Shown here: positions 17,508 through 23,637 of the stretch, in pieces | How the letters are laid out: every line of letters begins with the position of its first letter | Numbering within the stretch: the first letter of the stretch is position 1 | NCBI GenBank assembly: GCA_016234495.1 | Contig: JACRBI010000026.1 | Location: forward strand, 1-64,000 | Direction of reading: 5' to 3' | Length of the DNA stretch: 64,000 nucleotides | From: Chloroflexota bacterium | GTDB taxonomy: Bacteria; Chloroflexota; Anaerolineae; Anaerolineales; Villigracilaceae | The notes under the pieces: generated by a model | The model's input: only the letters and a program-made list of their open reading frames with translations | What the model was told of the DNA's origin: nothing | Databases searched by the model: none | Position numbers and translations under genes: made by a program

Positions 17508-19019
17508 ATGGAATTTCTTTTGCAACCTCTTACCCTTCTGACCTTCTTCCCGCTCCTGGGTGTGCTCGTGCTTCTGTTCATGAACTCCGAAGCCAAGACC
17601 GCCATCCGCTGGGTCGCGATGGTCACCTCCCTGCTGACGTTTGGCGTTTCGCTTTGGGTGCTTTCGCAGTTCAACGCATCCAACCCCGACTTGCAGCTCG
17701 AAGCCAAATATCCGTGGATCAACGTGGCGGGATGGAACATCTACTATTATCTCGCCGTGGACGGCTTGAGCATTCTGCTTGTTTTGCTCACCGCCTTCCT
17801 CACACCGATCTCCCTGCTCTCCACATGGACAGCCGTCGAAGACCGCGTGAAGGATTTCATGATCTTCTTCCTCCTGCTGGAAGTGGGCATGATGGGCGTC
17901 TTCCTCGCGCAGGACTTGTTCCTGTTCTACATCTTCTGGGAGTTCACCCTCGTGCCGATGTACTTCCTGATCGGCTTGTGGGGCGGACCGCGCCGCATCT
18001 ATGCCGCCGTTAAGTTTTTCCTCTATACAATGGCTGGTTCCATTTTGATGCTGGTTGCCATCCTTTTCCTCGGTATCAAAGCGGACACGTTCAACGTGCC
18101 GACCATGCTTGCGCGCCTGCCCGACCTGTACGCGACCAGCATTGATCCGAAGACGCAAATGCTTTTGTTCATTGCCTTTGCCGCTGCCTTCGCCATCAAA
18201 GTCCCGATGTGGCCGTTACATTCATGGCTGCCCGATGCCCACGTGGAAGCGCCGACTGCTGGTTCTGTCATCCTGGCCGGCGTTTTGCTGAAGATGGGAA
18301 CCTACGGTTTCCTGCGCTTCAACATTCCGCTCTTCCCGGATGCCACCGTTCAAGCCGCCCCGTGGATCGCGCTGCTTGCGACCATCGGCATCATTTACGG
18401 TGCGGCGGTTTCGTATGCCCAGCAGGATGTCAAAAAACTGGTTGCGTATTCCTCCGTCAGCCACCTTGGCTTCGTCATGCTCGGCATGTTCGCGCTTAAT
18501 CCTCAGGGCGTGGCTGGTGCCATTTTGCAAATGATCAATCACGGGTTAAGCACGGGCGCGCTGTTCCTCCTCATCGGCATGGTCTACGAACAGACACACA
18601 CCCGCGAGATCAAAGTCTACGGTGGCTTGTGGAAGGTCATGCCGGTCTTCGGCACGGTCATGTTGATTTCCTCGCTTTCTTCGATGGGCCTGCCCGGTCT
18701 TAATGGCTTTGTGGGTGAGTTCACCATTTTGCTCGGAGCATTCGGCTCGAAGGCGATTGGCAGTCCGTGGTACGCGGGCATCTCTGCTATCGGCGTCATC
18801 ATGGCCGCGGTCTACATCCTTTACATGTTCCAGAAAATGTTCCTCGGACCTGCGGGCGAGATCACCCATCATCACGAACTGAAAGACCTCAACTGGCGCG
18901 AGATACTCACTGTCGCCCCGTTGTTGATCTTCATGTTCTGGATCGGCCTGTACCCCGCCCCGTTCTTCAACTTGATAGCTCCTGCTGTTGAGAAACTTTT
19001 ATCTGCGTTGCCTTTATAA
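17508..19019 (+). CDS. nuoM: NADH-quinone oxidoreductase subunit M
   Basis: Antiporter-like proton-pumping subunit, 503 aa with about 14 helices. Conserved FYIFWEFTLVPMYFLIGLWG (key Glu), FAIKVPMWPLHSWLPDAHVE followed by APTAGSVILAGVLLKMG, and QQDVKKLVAYSSVSHLGFV are intact. ATG 17508 after GAGGAT. Followed by a heptamer repeat and nuoN. Confidence 0.96.
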   Translation: MEFLLQPLTLLTFFPLLGVLVLLFMNSEAKTAIRWVAMVTSLLTFGVSLWVLSQFNASNPDLQLEAKYPWINVAGWNIYYYLAVDGLSILLVLLTAFLTPISLLSTWTAVEDRVKDFMIFFLLLEVGMMGVFLAQDLFLFYIFWEFTLVPMYFLIGLWGGPRRIYAAVKFFLYTMAGSILMLVAILFLGIKADTFNVPTMLARLPDLYATSIDPKTQMLLFIAFAAAFAIKVPMWPLHSWLPDAHVEAPTAGSVILAGVLLKMGTYGFLRFNIPLFPDATVQAAPWIALLATIGIIYGAAVSYAQQDVKKLVAYSSVSHLGFVMLGMFALNPQGVAGAILQMINHGLSTGALFLLIGMVYEQTHTREIKVYGGLWKVMPVFGTVMLISSLSSMGLPGLNGFVGEFTILLGAFGSKAIGSPWYAGISAIGVIMAAVYILYMFQKMFLGPAGEITHHHELKDLNWREILTVAPLLIFMFWIGLYPAPFFNLIAPAVEKLLSALPL

Positions 19020-19023
19020 AACG

Positions 19024-19083
19024 ACCATTGACCGCAGACCATAGACCGTGGTTTCCACCGTCCATCGTCCACGGTCTATCGTC
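19024..19083. repeat. Heptamer-arm inverted repeat between nuoM and nuoN
   Basis: Left arm ACCATTG, ACCGCAG, ACCATAG, ACCGTGG; 8-bp spacer; right arm GTCCATC, GTCCACG, GTCTATC, GTC. Strict 7-bp phase on both sides; ends 11 bp before the nuoN RBS CCGGAG. Confidence 0.88.
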
Positions 19084-19100
19084 AGATTTCCGGAGCGTTC

Positions 19101-20543
19101 ATGACGCAAACTGATTTTTACACCATCCTCCCGCTGACCGTCCTCGCCGTATGGGCTTGTCTGCTTTTGCTGGCCGACCTCTTCATCCCGAAGGATCGCA
19201 AAGGCATCACGGCATTCCTGTCCGCGCTGGGGCTGGCCGTCACGCTGGGATTGACGATCACTCAAGTCGGCCGCGAGAATCTTGGTTTCAACAACATGGT
19301 GGTGGTCGACGGTTTCTCGACCTTCATCAATATCATTCTTCTTGCGAGCAGTCTGTTCGGCGTTGCCCTCGCGTACGGGTACATCAAACGCATGGGGCTT
19401 GAGCGCGGAGAGTACTACACCCTGATGCTGTTCAGCGTCACAGGCATGATGCTCATGGCGCAAGCCGCAGACCTCATCATCGTTTTCCTCGCGCTCGAAT
19501 TGCTATCCATTCCACTTTACGTGCTGGCCGCCTTCGCCCGCCCCAACCTCCAATCAGAAGAAGCAGGCGTCAAATACTTTTTGCTCGGCGCCTTCTCAAC
19601 TGGATTTGTCGTCTACGGGACCGCGTTGATCTACGGCGCGACCGGTACCACATCACTGGGCGGGATTTTCTTTGCCGCTTCAAACGGGACCCCGGGCCTG
19701 CTCCTGACCATTGGGGCTGCCCTGCTGCTGGTGGGATTCGGCTTCAAGGTCGCCGCCGTTCCCTTCCACATGTGGACTCCTGACGTATATCAAGGCTCGC
19801 CGACGGCTGTCACAGCCTTCATGTCCTCCGGCGCGAAGATCGCCGGCTTTGCCGCGTTACTGCGTGTCTTTGCCAGTGCATTCCCCTCCATTTCAGTGGA
19901 CATCACCGCCGTAATTTGGGTGCTCGCCGCGTTGACGATGATCGTCGGCAACATCACAGCCATTTCGCAGACCAACATCAAGCGGATGCTGGCATATTCC
20001 AGCATCGCGCACGCAGGCTACATCCTGATGGCCTTCGTCCCATACGGCAACAAGGAAGTTATGCCGGTCTCAGTCGCCGCTGGGTTGTTCTATCTTGTCT
20101 CCTACGCGGTGACCAACTTTGGCGCATGGGCGGTTGTCATCTCGCTTGAGAAAGCTGAAGGCAAAGGCTTGGAGATCAGCGACTTCGCCGGCCTCGCCAA
20201 AAAATATCCCGCTCTCGCCATTGCCATGACGGTCTTCATGCTCTCGTTCATTGGTTTCCCCCCCACGCTGGGATTGGTCGGCAAGTTCTACCTCTTCCGC
20301 GCAGTCATCGCCGGCGGATACACCGGCCTCGCCCTTATCGGCGTGGTGACCTCGCTCGTTTCCGCATATTATTATTTGCGCGTGGTCATCAACATGTACA
20401 TGCGTGAAGGTGACCCGACCATCGAGCGCGAACAGTGGCTGGATTTTACAACCGTCACCACGGCAGTCGCCACTGTTGCGCTGAGTTTTGTCCCGCAATG
20501 GTTGTTTTTCATGGCAAGCACCGCCGCCCTGCGATTGTTCTAA
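19101..20543 (+). CDS. nuoN: NADH-quinone oxidoreductase subunit N
   Basis: Third antiporter-like subunit, 480 aa, about 14 helices. Family blocks: FLALELLSIPLYVLAAF, EAGVKYFLLGAFSTGF, AAVPFHMWTPDVYQGSPTAV followed by TAFMSSGAKIAGF, and QTNIKRMLAYSSIAHAGYI. Last gene of the operon, followed by a strong hairpin. With all 14 subunits and both NADH- and quinone-site residues present, the operon should encode a complete complex I. Confidence 0.96.
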   Translation: MTQTDFYTILPLTVLAVWACLLLLADLFIPKDRKGITAFLSALGLAVTLGLTITQVGRENLGFNNMVVVDGFSTFINIILLASSLFGVALAYGYIKRMGLERGEYYTLMLFSVTGMMLMAQAADLIIVFLALELLSIPLYVLAAFARPNLQSEEAGVKYFLLGAFSTGFVVYGTALIYGATGTTSLGGIFFAASNGTPGLLLTIGAALLLVGFGFKVAAVPFHMWTPDVYQGSPTAVTAFMSSGAKIAGFAALLRVFASAFPSISVDITAVIWVLAALTMIVGNITAISQTNIKRMLAYSSIAHAGYILMAFVPYGNKEVMPVSVAAGLFYLVSYAVTNFGAWAVVISLEKAEGKGLEISDFAGLAKKYPALAIAMTVFMLSFIGFPPTLGLVGKFYLFRAVIAGGYTGLALIGVVTSLVSAYYYLRVVINMYMREGDPTIEREQWLDFTTVTTAVATVALSFVPQWLFFMASTAALRLF

Positions 20544-20568
20544 CGGTTGAAAAAATTACGAACGATTG

Positions 20569-20604
20569 ATTATGGGATGGTATTTTTCGCCATCCCATAA
20601 TTTA
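20569..20604 (+). terminator. Terminator of the nuo operon
   Basis: Perfect 12-bp arms ATTATGGGATGG / CCATCCCATAAT with a 9-nt loop, followed by TTATT, 25 bp after the nuoN stop. Confidence 0.8.
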
Positions 20605-20632
20605 TTGACAGTCATTTTCTTTGGGGTATAAT
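20605..20632 (+). promoter_or_regulatory. Sigma-70 promoter of tRNA-Lys
   Basis: Consensus TTGACA (20605-20610), 16-bp spacer, consensus TATAAT (20627-20632). It lies 34 bp before the tRNA. Confidence 0.88.
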
Positions 20633-20666
20633 ACCGTCCGCGAATAAATCCGTGCAGCATAAAAAT

Positions 20667-20738
20667 GGCCCCGTAGCTCAATGGCAGAGCAGTTGCCTCT
20701 TAAGCAATTGGTTTTGGGTTCAAATCCCAACGGGGTCA
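20667..20738 (+). tRNA. tRNA-Lys (anticodon CUU)
   Basis: 72-nt cloverleaf: acceptor GGCCCCG / CGGGGTC with one G-U pair, D arm GCTC/GAGC, anticodon stem GTTGC/GCAAT with loop CTCTTAA (anticodon CTT), and T arm TTGGG-TTCAAAT-CCCAA. The discriminator is A. CCA is not encoded. It has its own promoter and a perfect terminator, so it is transcribed as a single unit. Confidence 0.95.
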
Positions 20739-20754
20739 CAAAAATCTCGAACTG

Positions 20755-20793
20755 GATAAACAAAAATCCCCATTACGGGGATTTTTGTTTATC
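20755..20793 (+). terminator. Terminator after tRNA-Lys
   Basis: Perfect 17-bp arms GATAAACAAAAATCCCC / GGGGATTTTTGTTTATC with loop ATTAC. The A/T-rich outer part makes it functional in both directions, so it may also end the converging minus-strand DUF554 transcript. Confidence 0.88.
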
Positions 20794-20826
20794 AGCACAA
20801 GCATCAATAGTGTTATCGGAAATTAA

Positions 20827-20966
20827 AATTGGGACGCTGATTCACGCACACTTGCCCCTTCGGCATCGCTCCGCGAATGCGAAGCCGATGTGGCGGGCAG
20901 TGCCAGAGGAAAACGCAGATCTCTCTTTTTTATCAGCGAAATCAGCGCTCATCTGCGTCCAAAAAT
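20827..20966 (+). repeat. Dispersed repeat, copy 1 (GGGACGCTGATT type)
   Basis: Begins AATTGGGACGCTGATTCACG and ends with TCATCTGCGTCCAAAAA. The copy at 27502-27610 is its reverse complement in the same order (GGGACGCTGAT, CGCACA, GGCGGGC-GTGCCAG, GGAAAACGCAGAT, TTTTTATCAGCGAAA-ATCAGCG, GCGTCCAAAAA). This copy carries about 35 extra bp (CTTCGGCATCG...CGAAGCCGATG, itself an inverted repeat) near position 20860. No gene is seen in 20794-21038. Confidence 0.85.
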
Positions 20967-21038
20967 GTTCTTGGCTTATTACCGATATCTTCTAATGAAA
21001 ACAAAACCAAAGGCTTTTCCTTCGTGGTTAAAACATTT

Positions 21039-21743
21039 TCACATAAACAAACTCAATACCCACACGATCAGCGGAGCGACCGCCAGCGCCGGCAGAAAAT
21101 TCCCCACGCGGATCTTTTTCAATTCCAGCAGGTTATTGAATGCCACTCCCATCAAAATCACGCCGCCGGTGGCAGTCATTTCAGCCATCATCGGGTCGGT
21201 GACAATCGCGCTGAGTTGACCGGCGAGCAGACTGATTCCACCCTGATAGACAAGGATGATCAGCGACGAGAACATCACGCCGACTCCCAGTGTCGATGCG
21301 AACGCAATGGACGCGAAGCCGTCGAGTGTGGATTTTACAGCCAGTAGTTTGTAGTCGCCGGTCAAGCCGTCTTGGATCGAGCCGAGGATTGCCATCGGAC
21401 CGATGCAATAAAGCAGCGAAGCCACCATAAAGCCGCGCACAAACTTCGAACCGGAACCAGTCTCAACGTCACGCGAGAAGCGCTTTTCGAGAGACTGCCC
21501 CAGAGCTTGCAGCCAATCTTCGATCCCGATCCATTCACCCAGCATCGCGCCGATAATGATCGCGCCGAGCACGATCAATTGATTTTCGCTTTTGAAGAAC
21601 ATTTGCAAACCCATCGCCGCAGTGAAAAGTCCCATGCCTGCGATGACGGTGTTCTTGAATTTTTCAGGGATGCGCGCGCCGAAAATTAAACCGATGGTCC
21701 CGCCGATCAAAATGGCGGCGACATTAATGAAAGTACCTGTCAT
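21039..21743 (-). CDS. DUF554 family membrane protein
   Basis: 234-aa polytopic inner-membrane protein of the DUF554 (YdfK/YqgA) family. MTGTFINVAAILIGGTIGLI at the start, GLQMFFKSENQLIVLGAIIIG in the middle and GGVILMGVAFNNLLELKKIR near the end are typical. About six hydrophobic segments. Function is not established; a transporter role is often suggested. It stands alone, converging on tRNA-Lys. Its upstream side is occupied by a nested repeat, leaving no obvious promoter. Confidence 0.88.
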   Translation of the reverse strand: MTGTFINVAAILIGGTIGLIFGARIPEKFKNTVIAGMGLFTAAMGLQMFFKSENQLIVLGAIIIGAMLGEWIGIEDWLQALGQSLEKRFSRDVETGSGSKFVRGFMVASLLYCIGPMAILGSIQDGLTGDYKLLAVKSTLDGFASIAFASTLGVGVMFSSLIILVYQGGISLLAGQLSAIVTDPMMAEMTATGGVILMGVAFNNLLELKKIRVGNFLPALAVAPLIVWVLSLFM

Positions 21744-21750
21744 GTGTTTA

Positions 21751-21824
21751 TGTCATTGCGAGGACTGGTGGTCGAGTAGGCGGTGCTTTTCCGCCATATC
21801 GAGACCCAGCCCGAAGCAATCTCC
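21751..21824. repeat. Nested inverted repeats upstream of the DUF554 gene
   Basis: Outer arms TGTCATTGCGAGGAC (21751-21765) and CGAAGCAATCTCC (to 21824). Inside lies a second, unrelated hairpin GGTCGAGTAGGCGG...CCGCCATATCGAGACC (about 21769-21807). One element appears inserted into the loop of another. Confidence 0.75.
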
Positions 21825-21844
21825 GTTGAATTGAGGATGGGTAT

Positions 21845-22387
21845 TTATGATTTCGCCAGTGAAGTCTTCTTCCCCGCGAACTGATTCTCAAGAAGCTCAA
21901 GCACAAAGCATAATGATGAAAGTCGATTCAAATAGCGCTGCAAATCCGGGTTGACCACCACTTCGTCATCGAAGAGATTGACCACGCAGCGCTCCGCCCT
22001 GCGGACAATGGCGCGCGCCATCGAGAGCGCCGCGCCGCCGAGCGTATCGCCGGGCAAAATAAATTCCTTCGGCATTTCCACGCCGGCGCTCAACTCGTCC
22101 GTTTGCTTTTCAAGCCAGCTCACGCGCTCCTGATTGATGAAATGAAATCGCTGCGCGTTCTCCGGTGTGGCGGCGACCTCAGCCATTAACTTGTACAGGT
22201 CGCGCTGCGCTTCGAGCAAAACGGGAGCAGTCTGCGGCGCGGAGCATTGCGCGCGCGCCAGTCCCAATGCGGCGGATGCCTCGTCCAGCGCGCCGATGGC
22301 TTCCATGCGGGCGTGATATTTCGGCACGCGTCCCTCGCCGAGCAAGCCTGTCGTGCCGTCGTCACCGGTTGCGGTGTAAAAAGTCAT
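21845..22387 (-). CDS. pduO: Cob(I)alamin adenosyltransferase, PduO type
   Basis: ATP:cob(I)alamin adenosyltransferase that makes adenosylcobalamin, 180 aa, all-helical trimer family. Signature TATGDDGTTGLLGEGRVPK (ATP-binding N-terminus), then RMEAIGALDEASAALGLAR and AIVRRAERCVVNLFDDEVV near the C-terminus, all intact. The start at 22387 is 6 bp from a TATAAT box on this strand (22399-22394) and no RBS is seen, so the mRNA is probably leaderless. The same palindromic -10 serves the divergent gene. Confidence 0.93.
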   Translation of the reverse strand: MTFYTATGDDGTTGLLGEGRVPKYHARMEAIGALDEASAALGLARAQCSAPQTAPVLLEAQRDLYKLMAEVAATPENAQRFHFINQERVSWLEKQTDELSAGVEMPKEFILPGDTLGGAALSMARAIVRRAERCVVNLFDDEVVVNPDLQRYLNRLSSLCFVLELLENQFAGKKTSLAKS

Positions 22388-22393
22388 GCGGGC

Positions 22394-22401
22394 ATTATAA
22401 T
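22394..22401. promoter_or_regulatory. Shared palindromic -10 for two divergent leaderless genes
   Basis: ATTATAAT contains TATAAT on both strands (plus 22396-22401, minus 22399-22394). Each -10 is followed after exactly 6 bp by a start codon: ATG 22408 on plus, ATG 22387 on minus. Confidence 0.75.
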
Positions 22402-22407
22402 TCGGAA

Positions 22408-23037
22408 ATGCTTATTCCCATCCATGAAGAAATGACCCGCGAAGCCCTGAACGGTTGCTTCAGCCCGCGTGCGCTCGAGATCATCATCGCCGCCAACCGC
22501 AAGCAGGATGCACTCAGCGGGCAGATTGGCCACGACGAATTTCACTTCGACAACAACGCCATCGAGAAGGGCTTTCGCTACATCAACGAACAGCGCGGAT
22601 ATGTGCTCGCAACCCTGCTTTCACCGGGCATTCTTTCGGCGTGGATCGCCTTCGGGAGATTGATCCACACCGCGCAGGATTTCTATTCTCACACGAATTA
22701 CATCGCCCTCTGGCTTGACCAGTTCAACGGCACGCCTCGCGCTCCGCGTCCGCCCGAAGTTGATCCTGTTCAAAAGAGCTTGCTCCGCAGCCCGGACTTG
22801 CGCTCCGGCAAAATCTACTTCCCGCTGGATGCGCTGTATTTTGTCCCGTTCATGCGAGGCGTTGCGCTCAAGTTCCTGCCCGAAGACTCACACGGCAAGA
22901 TGAATTTAGACTCGCCCAAACAGGGTCCGCGTTTTGAGTATGCGCGCGCCGCCGCAGTGAAAAGAACGCAATATGAATTTGACTTGCTGAAAAAAATACT
23001 CACGCCGGAAATGTTCGCCAGATTTACGGATATATAA
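22408..23037 (+). CDS. HET-C/zinc phospholipase C-like protein
   Basis: 209 aa, no signal peptide. Metal-ligand-type residues are spaced as in the HET-C/zinc-dependent phospholipase C fold: H6 (IHEEMT), H42 and D48 (GHDEFHFDNN), and H87, D91, H95 (GRLIHTAQDFYSHTNY). The last block strongly matches the LHTxQDFxSHSN motif. Substrate unknown. The frame stays open upstream to 22165, but that part overlaps the adenosyltransferase antisense, and ATG 22408 sits 6 bp after TATAAT. It is divergent from, and shares a -10 with, the adenosyltransferase. Confidence 0.7.
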   Translation: MLIPIHEEMTREALNGCFSPRALEIIIAANRKQDALSGQIGHDEFHFDNNAIEKGFRYINEQRGYVLATLLSPGILSAWIAFGRLIHTAQDFYSHTNYIALWLDQFNGTPRAPRPPEVDPVQKSLLRSPDLRSGKIYFPLDALYFVPFMRGVALKFLPEDSHGKMNLDSPKQGPRFEYARAAAVKRTQYEFDLLKKILTPEMFARFTDI

Positions 23038-23040
23038 ATG

Positions 23041-23110
23041 TCATTCTGAGCACAGCGAAGAATCTGCCCGGATTGTTGAAGCAGGCTCAAAGTTAAGAAA
23101 GAAGCGGGCA
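23041..23110. repeat. TCATTCTGAGC-type dispersed repeat
   Basis: TCATTCTGAGCACAGCGAAG followed by AATCTGCCCGG and, after a spacer, AAGCGGGCACTTC. The motif pair TCATTCTGAG / CGAAGAATCT resembles a repeat class widespread in environmental bacterial genomes. It occupies the gap between the HET-C-like gene and the YqeY gene. Confidence 0.6.
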
Positions 23111-23132
23111 CTTCATCCAAAAAATGAAAGGG

Positions 23133-23138
23133 TATAAT
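23133..23138 (+). promoter_or_regulatory. -10 box of leaderless yqeY-type gene
   Basis: Perfect TATAAT ending exactly 6 bp before ATG 23145; no -35 consensus and no RBS. Confidence 0.65.
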
Positions 23139-23144
23139 CAAATT

Positions 23145-23591
23145 ATGGACATAAAAACTCAACTTAATGAATCAGTCAAAGATGCAATGAAAAGCGGCGA
23201 CAAGCTGCGGAAGAGTACGCTCAGCATGGCGCTGGCCGCCATCAAACAGGTGGAGGTGGACAAACGCGTTGCGCTCGACGACCTGGCCGTGACGGCCCTG
23301 CTCCAAAAGGAGATCAAGAACCGCCGCGAAGCGCTCGAAGAGGCGAAGAAAGCCAGCCGCCCCGATTTGATGGAAGCCAACGAAGCGGAAATAAAAATCT
23401 TGGAGGTCTTCCTGCCGAAAGCCATGCCCGCCGAGGATTTGCGCGCGCTGGTGGAGGCCGCCATCGCAGAGACGGGAGCATCTGCTCCGAGCGACATGGG
23501 CAAAGTAATGAAGATCGTCATGCCCAAGGTGGCTGGCCGCGCGCCAAACGATGCGATCAGCGCGGCGGTGAAAGAACTGCTCGCCAAGTAA
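23145..23591 (+). CDS. GatB/YqeY domain-containing protein
   Basis: 148 aa, the usual size of the stand-alone YqeY family, which is related to the tRNA-binding tail of GatB; exact role unclear. Typical blocks: LRKSTLSMALAAIKQVEVDK, LLQKEIKNRREALEEA, EIKILEVFLPKAMPAEDLR, MGKVMKIVMPKVAGRAPNDA. An upstream in-frame ATG (23124) would place the start before the TATAAT box, so 23145 is preferred and implies a leaderless mRNA. Confidence 0.88.
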   Translation: MDIKTQLNESVKDAMKSGDKLRKSTLSMALAAIKQVEVDKRVALDDLAVTALLQKEIKNRREALEEAKKASRPDLMEANEAEIKILEVFLPKAMPAEDLRALVEAAIAETGASAPSDMGKVMKIVMPKVAGRAPNDAISAAVKELLAK

Positions 23592-23595
23592 TTCA

Positions 23596-23628
23596 AAGTG
23601 ACAGGCATTTCAAAAATGCCTGTCACTT
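23596..23628 (+). terminator. Perfect hairpin after the YqeY gene
   Basis: 15-bp arms AAGTGACAGGCATTT / AAATGCCTGTCACTT with a 3-nt loop and CCCTCTTTT behind. It ends 9 bp before the pgpH start, so it may be a terminator or an mRNA-processing repeat like the one at 6607. Confidence 0.6.
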
Positions 23629-23637
23629 CCCTCTTTT

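Noticed and set aside
20681-21347. Open reading frames starting in tRNA-Lys and running through the dispersed repeat
   Set aside because: They overlap the tRNA, its terminator and the antisense DUF554 gene; no RBS and no recognisable product.
22165-22407. N-terminal extension of the HET-C-like protein
   Set aside because: It would run antisense through the adenosyltransferase coding region, is Arg/Pro-rich shadow sequence, and precedes the TATAAT box.
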